A stretch of DNA of 7,531 nucleotides from Bacteroidia bacterium (lineage in GTDB: Bacteria > Bacteroidota > Bacteroidia > Bacteroidales > Azobacteroidaceae). The stretch lies in contig BNWW01000081.1 of assembly GCA_025999115.1 (NCBI GenBank), positions 1-7,531 on the forward strand. Direction: 5' to 3'. The notes beneath the pieces are model-generated. The model ran no database searches. It was given only the letters and a program-made list of their open reading frames with translations, and was not told the DNA's origin. This document shows positions 1 to 5,259 of the stretch, one piece after another; the stretch's first letter is position 1, and the number at the start of each line of letters is the position of its first letter. Both the position numbers and the translations under genes were made by a program.

Positions 1-62
1 TTGCAGGCTCAAAAAATGGCCGTTACCCATTTTTGATTAATAATTCATTAATTTAACAAAAG
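1..62 (+). other. Non-coding leader before rplP (probable rpsC-rplP gap)
   Basis: All three + frames reach stops in this stretch (TGA at 34-36, TAA at 38-40, TAA at 54-56), and none of the three short C-terminal peptides looks like the end of ribosomal protein S3, the usual upstream neighbour of L16. I therefore read it as intergenic. It holds a hairpin at 12-34 and then AT-rich sequence up to the rplP start. No Shine-Dalgarno sequence and no convincing promoter is present; the closest match to a Bacteroidetes -7 box is CATTTTTG at 28-35, one base off TAnnTTTG and without a well-spaced upstream TTTG. Confidence 0.55.
12..34 (+). repeat. Small perfect inverted repeat (hairpin) upstream of rplP
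   Basis: AAAAATGG at 12-19 and CCATTTTT at 27-34 are exact reverse complements, separated by a 7-nt loop. The 3' arm ends in five T, so in RNA it would form a short, mostly A-U hairpin ending in U residues. It could be a weak terminator, an attenuator or an mRNA processing site between rpsC and rplP. The stem has only two G-C pairs, so a strong terminator is unlikely. Confidence 0.45.
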
Positions 63-497
63 ATGTTACAACCGAAAAAGACAAAATTCAGAAGGTCGCA
101 AAAAGGCCGGATGAAAGGTAATGCCCAAAGAGGCAACCAGTTAGCTTTTGGTTCTTTTGGTATCAAGACATTGCAATCGAAGTGGATTACCGGTCGGCAA
201 ATCGAAGCCGCCCGTGTGGCCGTTACCCGTTATATGCAACGTCAAGGACAAGTATGGGTGCGGATTTTCCCCGATAAACCCATTACCAAAAAACCGGCTG
301 AAGTTCGTATGGGTAAAGGAAAAGGTGCGCCGGAAGGCTTTGTAGCGCCTGTTACCCCGGGTAGAATCCTCTTCGAAATCGAAGGAGTATCGTTTGAAGT
401 AGCAAAAGAAGCATTGCGCTTGGCTGCTCAAAAACTTCCCGTTACTACCAAATTTGTAGTGAGACGTGATTATGATTTTAACAACGAAACAGTGTAA
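63..497 (+). CDS. rplP: Large-subunit ribosomal protein uL16
   Basis: Encodes the 144-residue L16 protein of the 50S subunit, which lies near the A-site tRNA and is needed for late assembly and peptidyl transfer. The start [19 protein letters not shown] is the family's usual N-terminus and fixes the ATG at 63. [13 protein letters not shown] (residues 26-38) and the glycine-rich [16 protein letters not shown] block (82-97), which fits the second L16 signature, are intact. Length is normal (about 136-144). There is no Shine-Dalgarno sequence; the start is preceded by A-rich sequence, as is common in Bacteroidetes. It is followed by rpmC after 6 nt, in the standard S10 operon order. Confidence 0.98.
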   Translation: MLQPKKTKFRRSQKGRMKGNAQRGNQLAFGSFGIKTLQSKWITGRQIEAARVAVTRYMQRQGQVWVRIFPDKPITKKPAEVRMGKGKGAPEGFVAPVTPGRILFEIEGVSFEVAKEALRLAAQKLPVTTKFVVRRDYDFNNETV

Positions 498-503
498 TCG
501 CTT

Positions 504-704
504 ATGAAAATTGCAGAAATCAGAGATTTAGCTACGCCGGAATTGAAAGAACGGATTGAAGCGGAAGTGAAAACTTACGAACAAAAAAAGATCAATCACA
601 GTATTTCTCCCTTGGACAGCCCGGCAGTGATTACACAATCACGCAAAGCAATCGCCCGTATGAAAACGGAATTGCGTAAACGAGAATTGGAAAACATTAA
701 ATAA
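504..704 (+). CDS. rpmC: Large-subunit ribosomal protein uL29
   Basis: Encodes the 66-residue L29, a small helical-hairpin protein at the polypeptide exit of the 50S subunit, where it neighbours L23 and the docking site for exit-associated factors. MKIAEIRDL at the start, the NHSISPL segment (31-37) typical of Bacteroidetes L29, and the C-terminal helix RKAIARMKTELRKRE (47-61) identify it. Length is normal. It begins 6 nt after rplP and has no Shine-Dalgarno sequence, so translation is probably coupled to the upstream gene. It is followed by rpsQ after 9 nt. Confidence 0.96.
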   Translation: MKIAEIRDLATPELKERIEAEVKTYEQKKINHSISPLDSPAVITQSRKAIARMKTELRKRELENIK

Positions 705-713
705 GCAACGGAA

Positions 714-971
714 ATGGAAACAAGAAATTTAAGAAAAGAAAGAATTGGTGTCGTTTCCAGTAATAAAATGGAAAAATCCATCACTGTTGCTGTGAAATGG
801 AAAGAAAAACACCCAATCTACGGAAAATTCGTGAATAAAACGAAAAAATTCCATGCTCATGACGAAAAAAACGAATGCAATATCGGCGATACCGTGCGCA
901 TTATGGAAACCCGTCCGTTGAGCAAAACCAAGAGATGGCGTTTAGTGGAAATCATTGAAAAAGCGAAGTAA
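714..971 (+). CDS. rpsQ: Small-subunit ribosomal protein uS17
   Basis: Encodes the 85-residue S17, a primary 16S rRNA-binding protein with an OB-type beta barrel that helps nucleate 30S body assembly. [19 protein letters not shown] (residues 7-25) is the conserved first part of the barrel, and [18 protein letters not shown] (58-75) contains the family signature. Length is normal. The start at 714 gives the typical [11 protein letters not shown]-terminus. It lies between rpmC (9 nt) and rplN (2 nt) in conserved order, with only a weak purine run before the start. Confidence 0.97.
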   Translation: METRNLRKERIGVVSSNKMEKSITVAVKWKEKHPIYGKFVNKTKKFHAHDEKNECNIGDTVRIMETRPLSKTKRWRLVEIIEKAK

Positions 972-973
972 TT

Positions 974-1339
974 ATGATACAACAAGAGTCAAGACTTACC
1001 GTAGCCGATAATTCCGGCGCAAGAGAAGTGCTTTGTATTCGCGTATTAGGCGGGACAAAAAGACGTTATGCTTCTGTTGGGGATATAATTGTGGTAGCAG
1101 TAAAAAATGTTATCCCTTCGAGTGATGTTAAAAAAGGTGCAGTATCCAAAGCGATTATTGTACGCACGAAAAAAGAAATCCGCCGCGCCGACGGCTCCTA
1201 TATCCGTTTCGACGACAACGCTTGCGTATTGTTGAACAACGCCGGCGAAATCCGTGGAAGCCGTATCTTCGGCCCCGTAGCTCGCGAACTTCGTGCCGTA
1301 AATATGAAAATCGTTTCTTTGGCGCCTGAAGTGCTATAA
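974..1339 (+). CDS. rplN: Large-subunit ribosomal protein uL14
   Basis: Encodes the 121-residue L14, a 50S protein at the subunit interface that forms an intersubunit bridge with 16S rRNA and lies next to L19. [19 protein letters not shown] at the start, [19 protein letters not shown] (residues 53-71), [11 protein letters not shown] (73-83) and [13 protein letters not shown] (95-107) are near-invariant family blocks. Length is essentially the family standard of 120-123. It starts 2 nt after the rpsQ stop, so ribosomes probably reinitiate, and no Shine-Dalgarno sequence is needed or seen. An 18-nt gap separates it from rplX. Confidence 0.98.
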   Translation: MIQQESRLTVADNSGAREVLCIRVLGGTKRRYASVGDIIVVAVKNVIPSSDVKKGAVSKAIIVRTKKEIRRADGSYIRFDDNACVLLNNAGEIRGSRIFGPVARELRAVNMKIVSLAPEVL

Positions 1340-1357
1340 CTTTTAATTCAAAAAGAA

Positions 1358-1723
1358 ATGAGCAAATTACATATTAAAAAAGGCGATACGGTATATGTGA
1401 ATGCCGGTAACGACAAAGGCGCAACAGGTCGCGTATTGAAAGTATATATCGACAAACAGCGCGCTTTGGTAGAAGGTATTAATGTGGTATCGAAAGCTAC
1501 CAAGCCGAACGCCAAAAATCCGCAAGGCGGATTCGTAAAGAAAGAAGCATCCGTTCATATTTCAAATTTGCAATTGGTAGATCCTTCGTTGAAAGACGAT
1601 GCTGGCAAATATTACCACAGAAGTAAAGGATCCAAAGACGTTCCTGTCCGTATTGGCCGCAAACTGAATGCAAAAGGGGTGTTAGTTCGTTATTCTAAAA
1701 AATCAGGGGAGGAAATCAAGTAA
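1358..1723 (+). CDS. rplX: Large-subunit ribosomal protein uL24 with an extended C-terminal half
   Basis: Encodes the 121-residue L24, an assembly-initiating 50S protein that binds the 5' part of 23S rRNA near the exit tunnel. The KOW-type SH3 barrel is seen in [21 protein letters not shown] (residues 4-24, read here as two adjoining parts, [11 protein letters not shown] and [10 protein letters not shown]). [19 protein letters not shown] (46-64) and [19 protein letters not shown] (99-117) are typical of Bacteroidetes L24. The linker between LQLVDP (71-76) and RIGRK (98-102) is about 15 residues longer than the short DPKTGKATRVGRK-type linker I recall for this phylum, which makes the protein longer than the usual 103-108. 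The stop codon overlaps the rplE start by one base (TAATG). Confidence 0.96.
   Translation: MSKLHIKKGDTVYVNAGNDKGATGRVLKVYIDKQRALVEGINVVSKATKPNAKNPQGGFVKKEASVHISNLQLVDPSLKDDAGKYYHRSKGSKDVPVRIGRKLNAKGVLVRYSKKSGEEIK
1706..1712 (+). promoter_or_regulatory. Shine-Dalgarno-like sequence before rplE, inside the end of rplX
   Basis: GGGGAGG ends 10 nt before the rplE ATG at 1723. It is also coding sequence for SGEE in the conserved C-terminus of L24, so its purine richness may come from the protein sequence and not from selection for ribosome binding. Spacing is a little long. Confidence 0.4.
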
Positions 1724-2274
1724 TGAGCAATACAGCAAATCTTAAAAAAGACTATCAGGAACGTATCGTTCCCGCATTGACGAAAGAGTTTAATTACTCG
1801 ACCGTGATGCAAGTTCCCGTATTGAAGAAAATTGTGATCAACCAAGGTTTGGGAATCGCTGTCGCCGATAAGAAAATTATTGACGTAGCTGTTCAGGAAT
1901 TAACGGTGATAACCGGTCAAAAAGCAGTAGCAACGCTATCGAAAAAAGATATTTCGAACTTCAAAGTGCGTAAAAAAATGCCGATTGGTGTGAGAGTAAC
2001 GCTTCGTCGCGAACAGATGTACGAATTTCTCGAACGTTTGATTCGTGTGGCTTTGCCGCGTATCCGCGACTTCAAAGGAATTGAAAGCAAATTGGACGGA
2101 CGGGGTAATTACACACTCGGCATCCAAGAACAAATCATCTTCCCCGAAATCAATATCGATACGATTACCAAGATTTTGGGAATGAACATTACCTTTGTAA
2201 CTTCGGCGGAAACCGACGAAGAAGGATATGCGCTGTTGAGAGAATTTGGTTTACCCTTTAAAAAGAACAATTAA
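1723..2274 (+). CDS. rplE: Large-subunit ribosomal protein uL5
   Basis: Encodes the 183-residue L5, which binds 5S rRNA and joins the 5S particle with L18 to the central protuberance of the 50S subunit. [14 protein letters not shown] (residues 31-44) is the L5 signature. [10 protein letters not shown] (111-120), [15 protein letters not shown] (129-143) and [20 protein letters not shown] (160-179) are the conserved C-terminal blocks. Length is normal for the phylum. The start overlaps the rplX stop by one base, pointing to translational coupling. In E. coli the S8 repressor binds the spc mRNA at the L5 start; I cannot recognise an S8-binding helix here. It is followed by rpsN after 5 nt. Confidence 0.98.
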   Translation: MSNTANLKKDYQERIVPALTKEFNYSTVMQVPVLKKIVINQGLGIAVADKKIIDVAVQELTVITGQKAVATLSKKDISNFKVRKKMPIGVRVTLRREQMYEFLERLIRVALPRIRDFKGIESKLDGRGNYTLGIQEQIIFPEINIDTITKILGMNITFVTSAETDEEGYALLREFGLPFKKNN

Positions 2275-2279
2275 GAAAT

Positions 2280-2549
2280 ATGGCTAAAGAATCAATGAAA
2301 GCCCGCGAGGTAAAGCGTGCCAAGTTAGTTGCCAAATACGCTGAAAGAAGAGCGCAATTGAAAAAAGAAGGCAATTACGAAGCTTTGCAAGCTTTACCGA
2401 AGAATGCTTCTCCCGTTCGTTTGCACAACCGTTGCAAAGTAACCGGTCGTCCGAAAGGATACGTGCGCCAATTCGGCATTTCCCGTATCCAATTGCGCGA
2501 AATGGCTTCTGCCGGATTGATACCGGGAGTTAAAAAAGCAAGTTGGTAA
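2280..2549 (+). CDS. rpsN: Small-subunit ribosomal protein uS14, zinc-free long form
   Basis: Encodes the 89-residue S14, a late-binding protein of the 30S head next to S3 and S10. [17 protein letters not shown] (residues 47-63) and [19 protein letters not shown] (65-83), ending KKASW, are the conserved C-terminal half. Only one cysteine is present (C52), so the CxxC pairs of the short zinc-binding type are absent; length also fits the long C-minus type. It starts 5 nt after rplE with no Shine-Dalgarno sequence. Its stop lies 4 nt before a palindromic repeat that separates it from rpsH. Confidence 0.97.
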   Translation: MAKESMKAREVKRAKLVAKYAERRAQLKKEGNYEALQALPKNASPVRLHNRCKVTGRPKGYVRQFGISRIQLREMASAGLIPGVKKASW

Positions 2550-2553
2550 TCCC

Positions 2554-2618
2554 GTCATTGCGGGCTGGACTCGCAATCCCCCCTGTTTTAGGGGACGGCG
2601 TATCAAGTACGCCATGAC
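2554..2618. repeat. REP-like imperfect palindrome with two hairpin arms
   Basis: The left arm (2554-2581) and the reverse complement of the right arm (2591-2618) match at 20 of 28 positions, both beginning GTCAT and ending TCCCC. Each arm also folds on itself. The left has an 8-bp stem 2557-2564/2570-2577 with one G-U pair and a CTGGA loop. The right has a perfect 6-bp stem 2597-2602/2608-2613 with a TCAAG loop (CTTGA on the other strand). The centre can pair as CCCCT (2580-2584) with AGGGG (2590-2594). The arm pattern GTCATnGCG..CTTGA..CGC resembles short dispersed palindromes I recall from several bacterial genomes. Being a genomic repeat is inference from one copy. Confidence 0.75.
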
Positions 2619-2644
2619 AGATAAAAAAAGAGAGTTTTAAATAT

Positions 2645-2661
2645 TGTCCGGACAGGCCGGA
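2645..2661. repeat. Small CG-rich palindrome cluster upstream of rpsH
   Basis: TGTCCGGACA at 2645-2654 is a perfect 10-bp palindrome. It overlaps a second inverted repeat, TCCGG (2647-2651) with CCGGA (2657-2661), loop of 5 nt. These lie in an AT-rich background 22-38 nt before the rpsH start. Such a site could be a dimer-protein operator, part of the neighbouring repeat, or an RNA hairpin limiting access to rpsH. Nothing in the sequence decides among these. Confidence 0.4.
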
Positions 2662-2682
2662 TTAATTTAATGATTAATTAAT

Positions 2683-3078
2683 ATGACAGATCCTATTGCA
2701 GATTATCTGACCAGATTACGGAACGCCATCAAAGCAAAACACAGAGTGGTGGAAGTTCCTGCATCTAATTTAAAGAAAGAGATCACAAAGATCCTTTTCG
2801 ACAAAGGCTACATCTTGAATTACAAGTTTGTAGAAGATGGTCCTCAAGGCTCGATTAAAATCGCCTTGAAGTACGACCCCGTGAATAAAGTAAACGCAAT
2901 TAAGACCTTGAAGAGAGTTTCTTCTCCGGGTTTGCGTCAGTACGTCGGTTACAAAGATATGCCGCAGGTATTGAATGGTTTGGGGATTGCCGTTCTTTCC
3001 ACTTCCAAGGGAGTGATGACCGACAAAGAAGCCCGTACCCTCCAAATCGGCGGTGAAGTTTTATGTTACATTTACTAA
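2683..3078 (+). CDS. rpsH: Small-subunit ribosomal protein uS8
   Basis: Encodes the 131-residue S8, a primary 16S rRNA-binding protein of the 30S body and, in E. coli, the translational repressor of the spc operon. MTDPIADYLTRLRNA at the start and GIAVLSTSKGVMTDKEAR (residues 101-118), the family signature, are unmistakable, and the protein ends in the usual GGEVLCYIY. Length is standard. Unlike its neighbours it sits 133 nt after the preceding gene, so it cannot depend on direct coupling to rpsN, yet it lacks a Shine-Dalgarno sequence. The start lies in AT-rich sequence (TTAATTAAT before ATG), as is common for free-standing Bacteroidetes starts. Confidence 0.98.
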   Translation: MTDPIADYLTRLRNAIKAKHRVVEVPASNLKKEITKILFDKGYILNYKFVEDGPQGSIKIALKYDPVNKVNAIKTLKRVSSPGLRQYVGYKDMPQVLNGLGIAVLSTSKGVMTDKEARTLQIGGEVLCYIY

Positions 3079-3081
3079 TAT

Positions 3082-3088
3082 AAGGAGG
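3082..3088 (+). promoter_or_regulatory. Strong Shine-Dalgarno sequence of rplF
   Basis: AAGGAGG lies in the 17-nt rpsH-rplF gap with 7 nt between its last base and the ATG at 3096, which is an ideal arrangement. It stands out because most genes in this window have no such sequence. Confidence 0.85.
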
Positions 3089-3095
3089 ATAGAGT

Positions 3096-3647
3096 ATGTC
3101 AAGAATAGGAAAACTACCCATCGCAATACCGGCAAAAGTAACTGTAACTCAAAACGGTAACGTAATCACGGTAAAAGGCCAGAAAGGCGAATTATCGCAG
3201 GAAATAAATCCGGCCATTAAAATAGAAGTAAACGGAAATGAAATTTTGGTGTCCCGTCCCGATGACGAACGTCAAAATCGTGCATTCCACGGTTTATATC
3301 GCTCTTTAATCAATAATATGGTTATAGGCGTATCGGAAGGATACAAAAAAGAATTGGAATTAGTCGGTGTAGGTTACCGTGTAGCCAATACCGGAAACTT
3401 GTTGGACTTTTCGTTAGGTTATACGCACAATATCTATTTGCAATTGCCTCCCGAAATTAAAGTGGAAACCAAATCGGAACGTAACAAAAACCCATTGGTT
3501 ATTTTGGAATCGGCCGATAAACAATTGCTCGGACAGGTTTGCGCTAAAATCCGTTCGTTCCGCAAAGTGGAACCCTACAAAGGAAAAGGTATTCGTTTTG
3601 TCGGCGAAACGGTTCGTCGGAAATCCGGAAAGTCGGCAGGTAAATAA
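3096..3647 (+). CDS. rplF: Large-subunit ribosomal protein uL6
   Basis: Encodes the 183-residue L6, a two-domain 50S protein near the factor-binding site, next to the sarcin-ricin loop and L7/L12 base. MSRIGKLPIAIPAKV is the standard N-terminus and fixes the start, supported by a strong AAGGAGG 7 nt upstream. The first domain covers roughly residues 1-80 and the second 83-175. LVGVGYRV (89-96) and PYKGKGIRF (160-168) are conserved, the last being the L6 signature. Length is normal. It follows rpsH by 17 nt and precedes rplR by 17 nt. Confidence 0.98.
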   Translation: MSRIGKLPIAIPAKVTVTQNGNVITVKGQKGELSQEINPAIKIEVNGNEILVSRPDDERQNRAFHGLYRSLINNMVIGVSEGYKKELELVGVGYRVANTGNLLDFSLGYTHNIYLQLPPEIKVETKSERNKNPLVILESADKQLLGQVCAKIRSFRKVEPYKGKGIRFVGETVRRKSGKSAGK

Positions 3648-3664
3648 TTTAAACGAAAGTTATC

Positions 3665-4009
3665 ATGACAACAAAGGAATTAAGAAGAATCAAAATAAAA
3701 CAACGGGTTCGCAAAGATATTTCGGGAACCACCGAACGTCCGCGTTTGAGCGTATTCAGAAGCAACAAACAAATCTATGCCCAAGTCATCGACGACTTGT
3801 CGGGCAAAACATTGGCGACAGCTTCTTCGCTCGGTATTACCGAAAAAGCGCCTAAAAAAGAAATTGCAGCCAAAGTCGGTGAACTGATTGCGCAAAAATC
3901 AAAAGAAGCAGGCATCGAAGTCGTAGTTTTCGATAGAAATGGTTATTTATACCATGGGAGAGTGAAAGAATTGGCGGATGCCGCTCGTAAATCAGGACTT
4001 AAATTTTAA
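3665..4009 (+). CDS. rplR: Large-subunit ribosomal protein uL18
   Basis: Encodes the 114-residue L18, which binds 5S rRNA and, with L5, anchors it in the central protuberance. [20 protein letters not shown] (residues 26-45) and the C-terminal [19 protein letters not shown] (87-105), finishing ARKSGLKF, are typical. Length is normal for bacterial L18. It starts 17 nt after rplF in AT-rich sequence with no Shine-Dalgarno sequence and is followed by rpsE after 8 nt. The overlapping open frame at 3598-3855 in another phase shows no family features and is a shadow. Confidence 0.97.
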   Translation: MTTKELRRIKIKQRVRKDISGTTERPRLSVFRSNKQIYAQVIDDLSGKTLATASSLGITEKAPKKEIAAKVGELIAQKSKEAGIEVVVFDRNGYLYHGRVKELADAARKSGLKF

Positions 4010-4017
4010 TAAGAAAC

Positions 4018-4533
4018 ATGGCAATAAATAATAAAGTAAAGTCAACAAACGATTTGGAATTGAAAGATCGTTTAGTCGCCATCAACCGCGTAACGAAAGT
4101 TACCAAAGGGGGACGTACCTTTAGCTTTGCCGCTATCGTTGTAGTTGGAAACGAAAACGGTATCGTAGGCTGGGGCTTAGGTAAAGCAGGCGAAGTAACC
4201 GCTGCCATTGCCAAAGGAATGGAAGCTGCCAAAAAGAACTTGATCAAAGTTCCTGTGTATAAAGGCACAATTCCTCACGAACAATTGGCCAAATTCGGCG
4301 GCGCCCAAGTTTTCATCAAACCGGCAACGCACGGTACCGGAGTAAAAGCCGGTGGCGCTATGCGTGCAGTGTTGGAAAGCGTGGGAATTACCGACGTGTT
4401 AGCCAAATCGAAAGGCTCGTCTAATCCGCACAACTTGGTAAAAGCGACGATTGCCGCTTTGGGCGAGTTGAGAGATCCGGCTATGGTAGCTCAAAACAGA
4501 GGAGTTTCGGTCGAAAAAGTATTCAAAGGTTAA
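4018..4533 (+). CDS. rpsE: Small-subunit ribosomal protein uS5
   Basis: Encodes the 171-residue S5, a 30S protein at the mRNA entry region that contributes to mRNA unwinding and decoding accuracy. The N-terminal double-stranded-RNA-binding type domain spans about 15-78, with [16 protein letters not shown] (22-37) and the [19 protein letters not shown] signature (41-59). The C-terminal domain includes [15 protein letters not shown] (106-120) and [16 protein letters not shown] (129-144). The start at 4018 gives the Bacteroidetes-type NNKVKSTND lead. No Shine-Dalgarno sequence is seen. It is followed by rpmD after 18 nt. Confidence 0.98.
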   Translation: MAINNKVKSTNDLELKDRLVAINRVTKVTKGGRTFSFAAIVVVGNENGIVGWGLGKAGEVTAAIAKGMEAAKKNLIKVPVYKGTIPHEQLAKFGGAQVFIKPATHGTGVKAGGAMRAVLESVGITDVLAKSKGSSNPHNLVKATIAALGELRDPAMVAQNRGVSVEKVFKG

Positions 4534-4538
4534 TTTTT

Positions 4539-4544
4539 AGGAGG
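4539..4544 (+). promoter_or_regulatory. Strong Shine-Dalgarno sequence of rpmD
   Basis: AGGAGG sits in the 18-nt rpsE-rpmD gap, with 7 nt to the ATG at 4552, the same spacing as before rplF. It confirms the start of the short L30 gene. Confidence 0.85.
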
Positions 4545-4551
4545 AAAAGAT

Positions 4552-4728
4552 ATGGCAACAATTAAAATCAAACAAGTAAGAAGTCGCATCGGATGTCCTA
4601 AAGATCAAACAAGAACGTTGGATGCTTTGGGCTTGAGAAAAACCGGCCGCGTGGTTGAACACAATGATAATCCGGCCGTGAGAGGGATGATAGAAAAAGT
4701 CAAACATTTAGTATCAGTAGAGTTATAA
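4552..4728 (+). CDS. rpmD: Large-subunit ribosomal protein uL30
   Basis: Encodes a 58-residue L30, a small 50S protein that packs against 23S rRNA. The translation opens MATIKIKQVRSRIGCPKDQ and continues with TRTLDALGLRKTGRVVEH (residues 20-37), NPAVRGMIEKVKHLV (40-54) and a short end, matching the whole L30 family (about 58-60 residues). Its position between rpsE and rplO is the standard one. A strong AGGAGG 7 nt upstream fixes the start. It carries a cysteine at position 15, where I recall other residues in relatives. The stop is followed at once by a gap of 7-bp repeats. Confidence 0.95.
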   Translation: MATIKIKQVRSRIGCPKDQTRTLDALGLRKTGRVVEHNDNPAVRGMIEKVKHLVSVEL

Positions 4729-4808
4729 ATTATCAGTTATGAGTTACAAGTTGGTAATCCGGTTTTTAACTCATAACTCATAATTCATAATTCATAATTA
4801 CAAAAAAT
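4729..4808 (+). other. 80-bp non-coding gap between rpmD and rplO
   Basis: The gap is almost wholly made of degenerate 7-bp repeats: three in one orientation (4731-4751), a spacer (4752-4768), then four in the opposite orientation (4769-4796). CAAAAAAT leads to the rplO start. There is no Shine-Dalgarno sequence, no reading frame of note and no convincing promoter. Confidence 0.8.
4731..4800. repeat. Opposed arrays of a heptamer repeat forming a hairpin
   Basis: On the right are ACTCATA, ACTCATA, ATTCATA, ATTCATA and a partial ATTA (4769-4800). On the left are reverse-orientation units TATCAGT (4731-4737), TATGAGT (4738-4744) and TACAAGT (4745-4751). As a result TTATGAGTTA at 4737-4746 is an exact reverse complement of TAACTCATAA at 4767-4776, and also of the overlapping copy at 4774-4783, so alternative AT-rich hairpins with loops of 20-27 nt can form. 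Unit number could vary by slippage. It resembles short tandem heptamer repeats known between genes in some bacteria. Confidence 0.75.
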
Positions 4809-5255
4809 ATGAATTTATCAAATTTAAAACCTGCAGAAGGTTCTACAAAAACCCGCAAACGAATCGGTCGAGGAACGGGTTCGGGATTGGGAGGAACTTC
4901 CACAAGAGGTCATAAGGGAGCAAAATCGAGATCCGGATATTCCAAAAAGATCGGTTTTGAAGGTGGTCAGATGCCTATCCAACGGCGTTTGCCGAAATTC
5001 GGTTTCAAAAATATCAATCATATCGAATACAAAGCAATCAATTTGGATACTTTGCAAGCTTTAGCCGATGCACAACAATTGGCTAAAATCGGTATAGAAG
5101 AATTGAAAGCAGCCGGATTTGTTTCATCTAAACAATTGGTTAAAATCCTTGCTAAAGGAACCGTCACTTCCGTTTTGGAAATCACAGCACATGCTTTTTC
5201 CAAAACTGCCGAAGAAGCGATTACGAAAGCGGGCGGGACCATTGTAAAACTCTAA
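4809..5255 (+). CDS. rplO: Large-subunit ribosomal protein uL15
   Basis: Encodes the 148-residue L15, a 50S assembly protein whose long basic N-terminal extension threads into 23S rRNA. MNLSNLKPAEGSTKTRKRIG is the family N-terminus, followed by the glycine-rich GRGTGSGLGGTSTRGHKGAK (residues 20-39), then GFEGGQMPIQRRLPKFGF (49-66) and a C-terminal globular domain. KILAKG (112-117) and HAFSKTAEEAITKAGG (128-143) lie in the conserved C-terminal signature region. Length is normal. It starts after the repeat-filled gap without a Shine-Dalgarno sequence, and its stop is only 4 nt before secY. Confidence 0.98.
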   Translation: MNLSNLKPAEGSTKTRKRIGRGTGSGLGGTSTRGHKGAKSRSGYSKKIGFEGGQMPIQRRLPKFGFKNINHIEYKAINLDTLQALADAQQLAKIGIEELKAAGFVSSKQLVKILAKGTVTSVLEITAHAFSKTAEEAITKAGGTIVKL

Positions 5256-5259
5256 TCCG

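Larger units (their letters stand above)
2550..2682 (+). other. 133-bp non-coding gap between rpsN and rpsH
   Basis: This is the longest gap in the window, where neighbours are mostly 2-18 nt apart. It contains a REP-like palindrome (2554-2618), an A-tract (2622-2628), a small CG-rich palindromic cluster (2645-2661), and AT-rich sequence to the rpsH start. There is no open reading frame of note, no Shine-Dalgarno sequence before rpsH and no clear TTTG/TAnnTTTG promoter. The hairpins are followed on the + strand by A residues, so they are not a standard intrinsic terminator for the operon. Confidence 0.8.

Noticed and set aside
1..35. C-terminal end of rpsC
   Set aside because: Gene order predicts rpsC upstream, but none of the three frames here looks like an S3 terminus, so I did not annotate a partial gene.
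2394..2615. 73-residue - strand open frame covering the end of rpsN and the palindromic repeat
   Set aside because: Half is antisense to rpsN and half is repeat; no start signal and no family likeness.
2554..2628. Intrinsic terminator after rpsN
   Set aside because: The stems are followed on the + strand by an A-tract, not a T-run, and the operon continues; it fits a repeat element better.
3598..3855. 85-residue + strand open frame bridging rplF and rplR
   Set aside because: Out of phase with both genes, low-complexity translation, and both overlapped proteins are complete and unmistakable.
4729..4808. CRISPR-like array in the rpmD-rplO gap
   Set aside because: Units are 7 bp without spacers and in opposed orientations; this is a short tandem repeat, not CRISPR.
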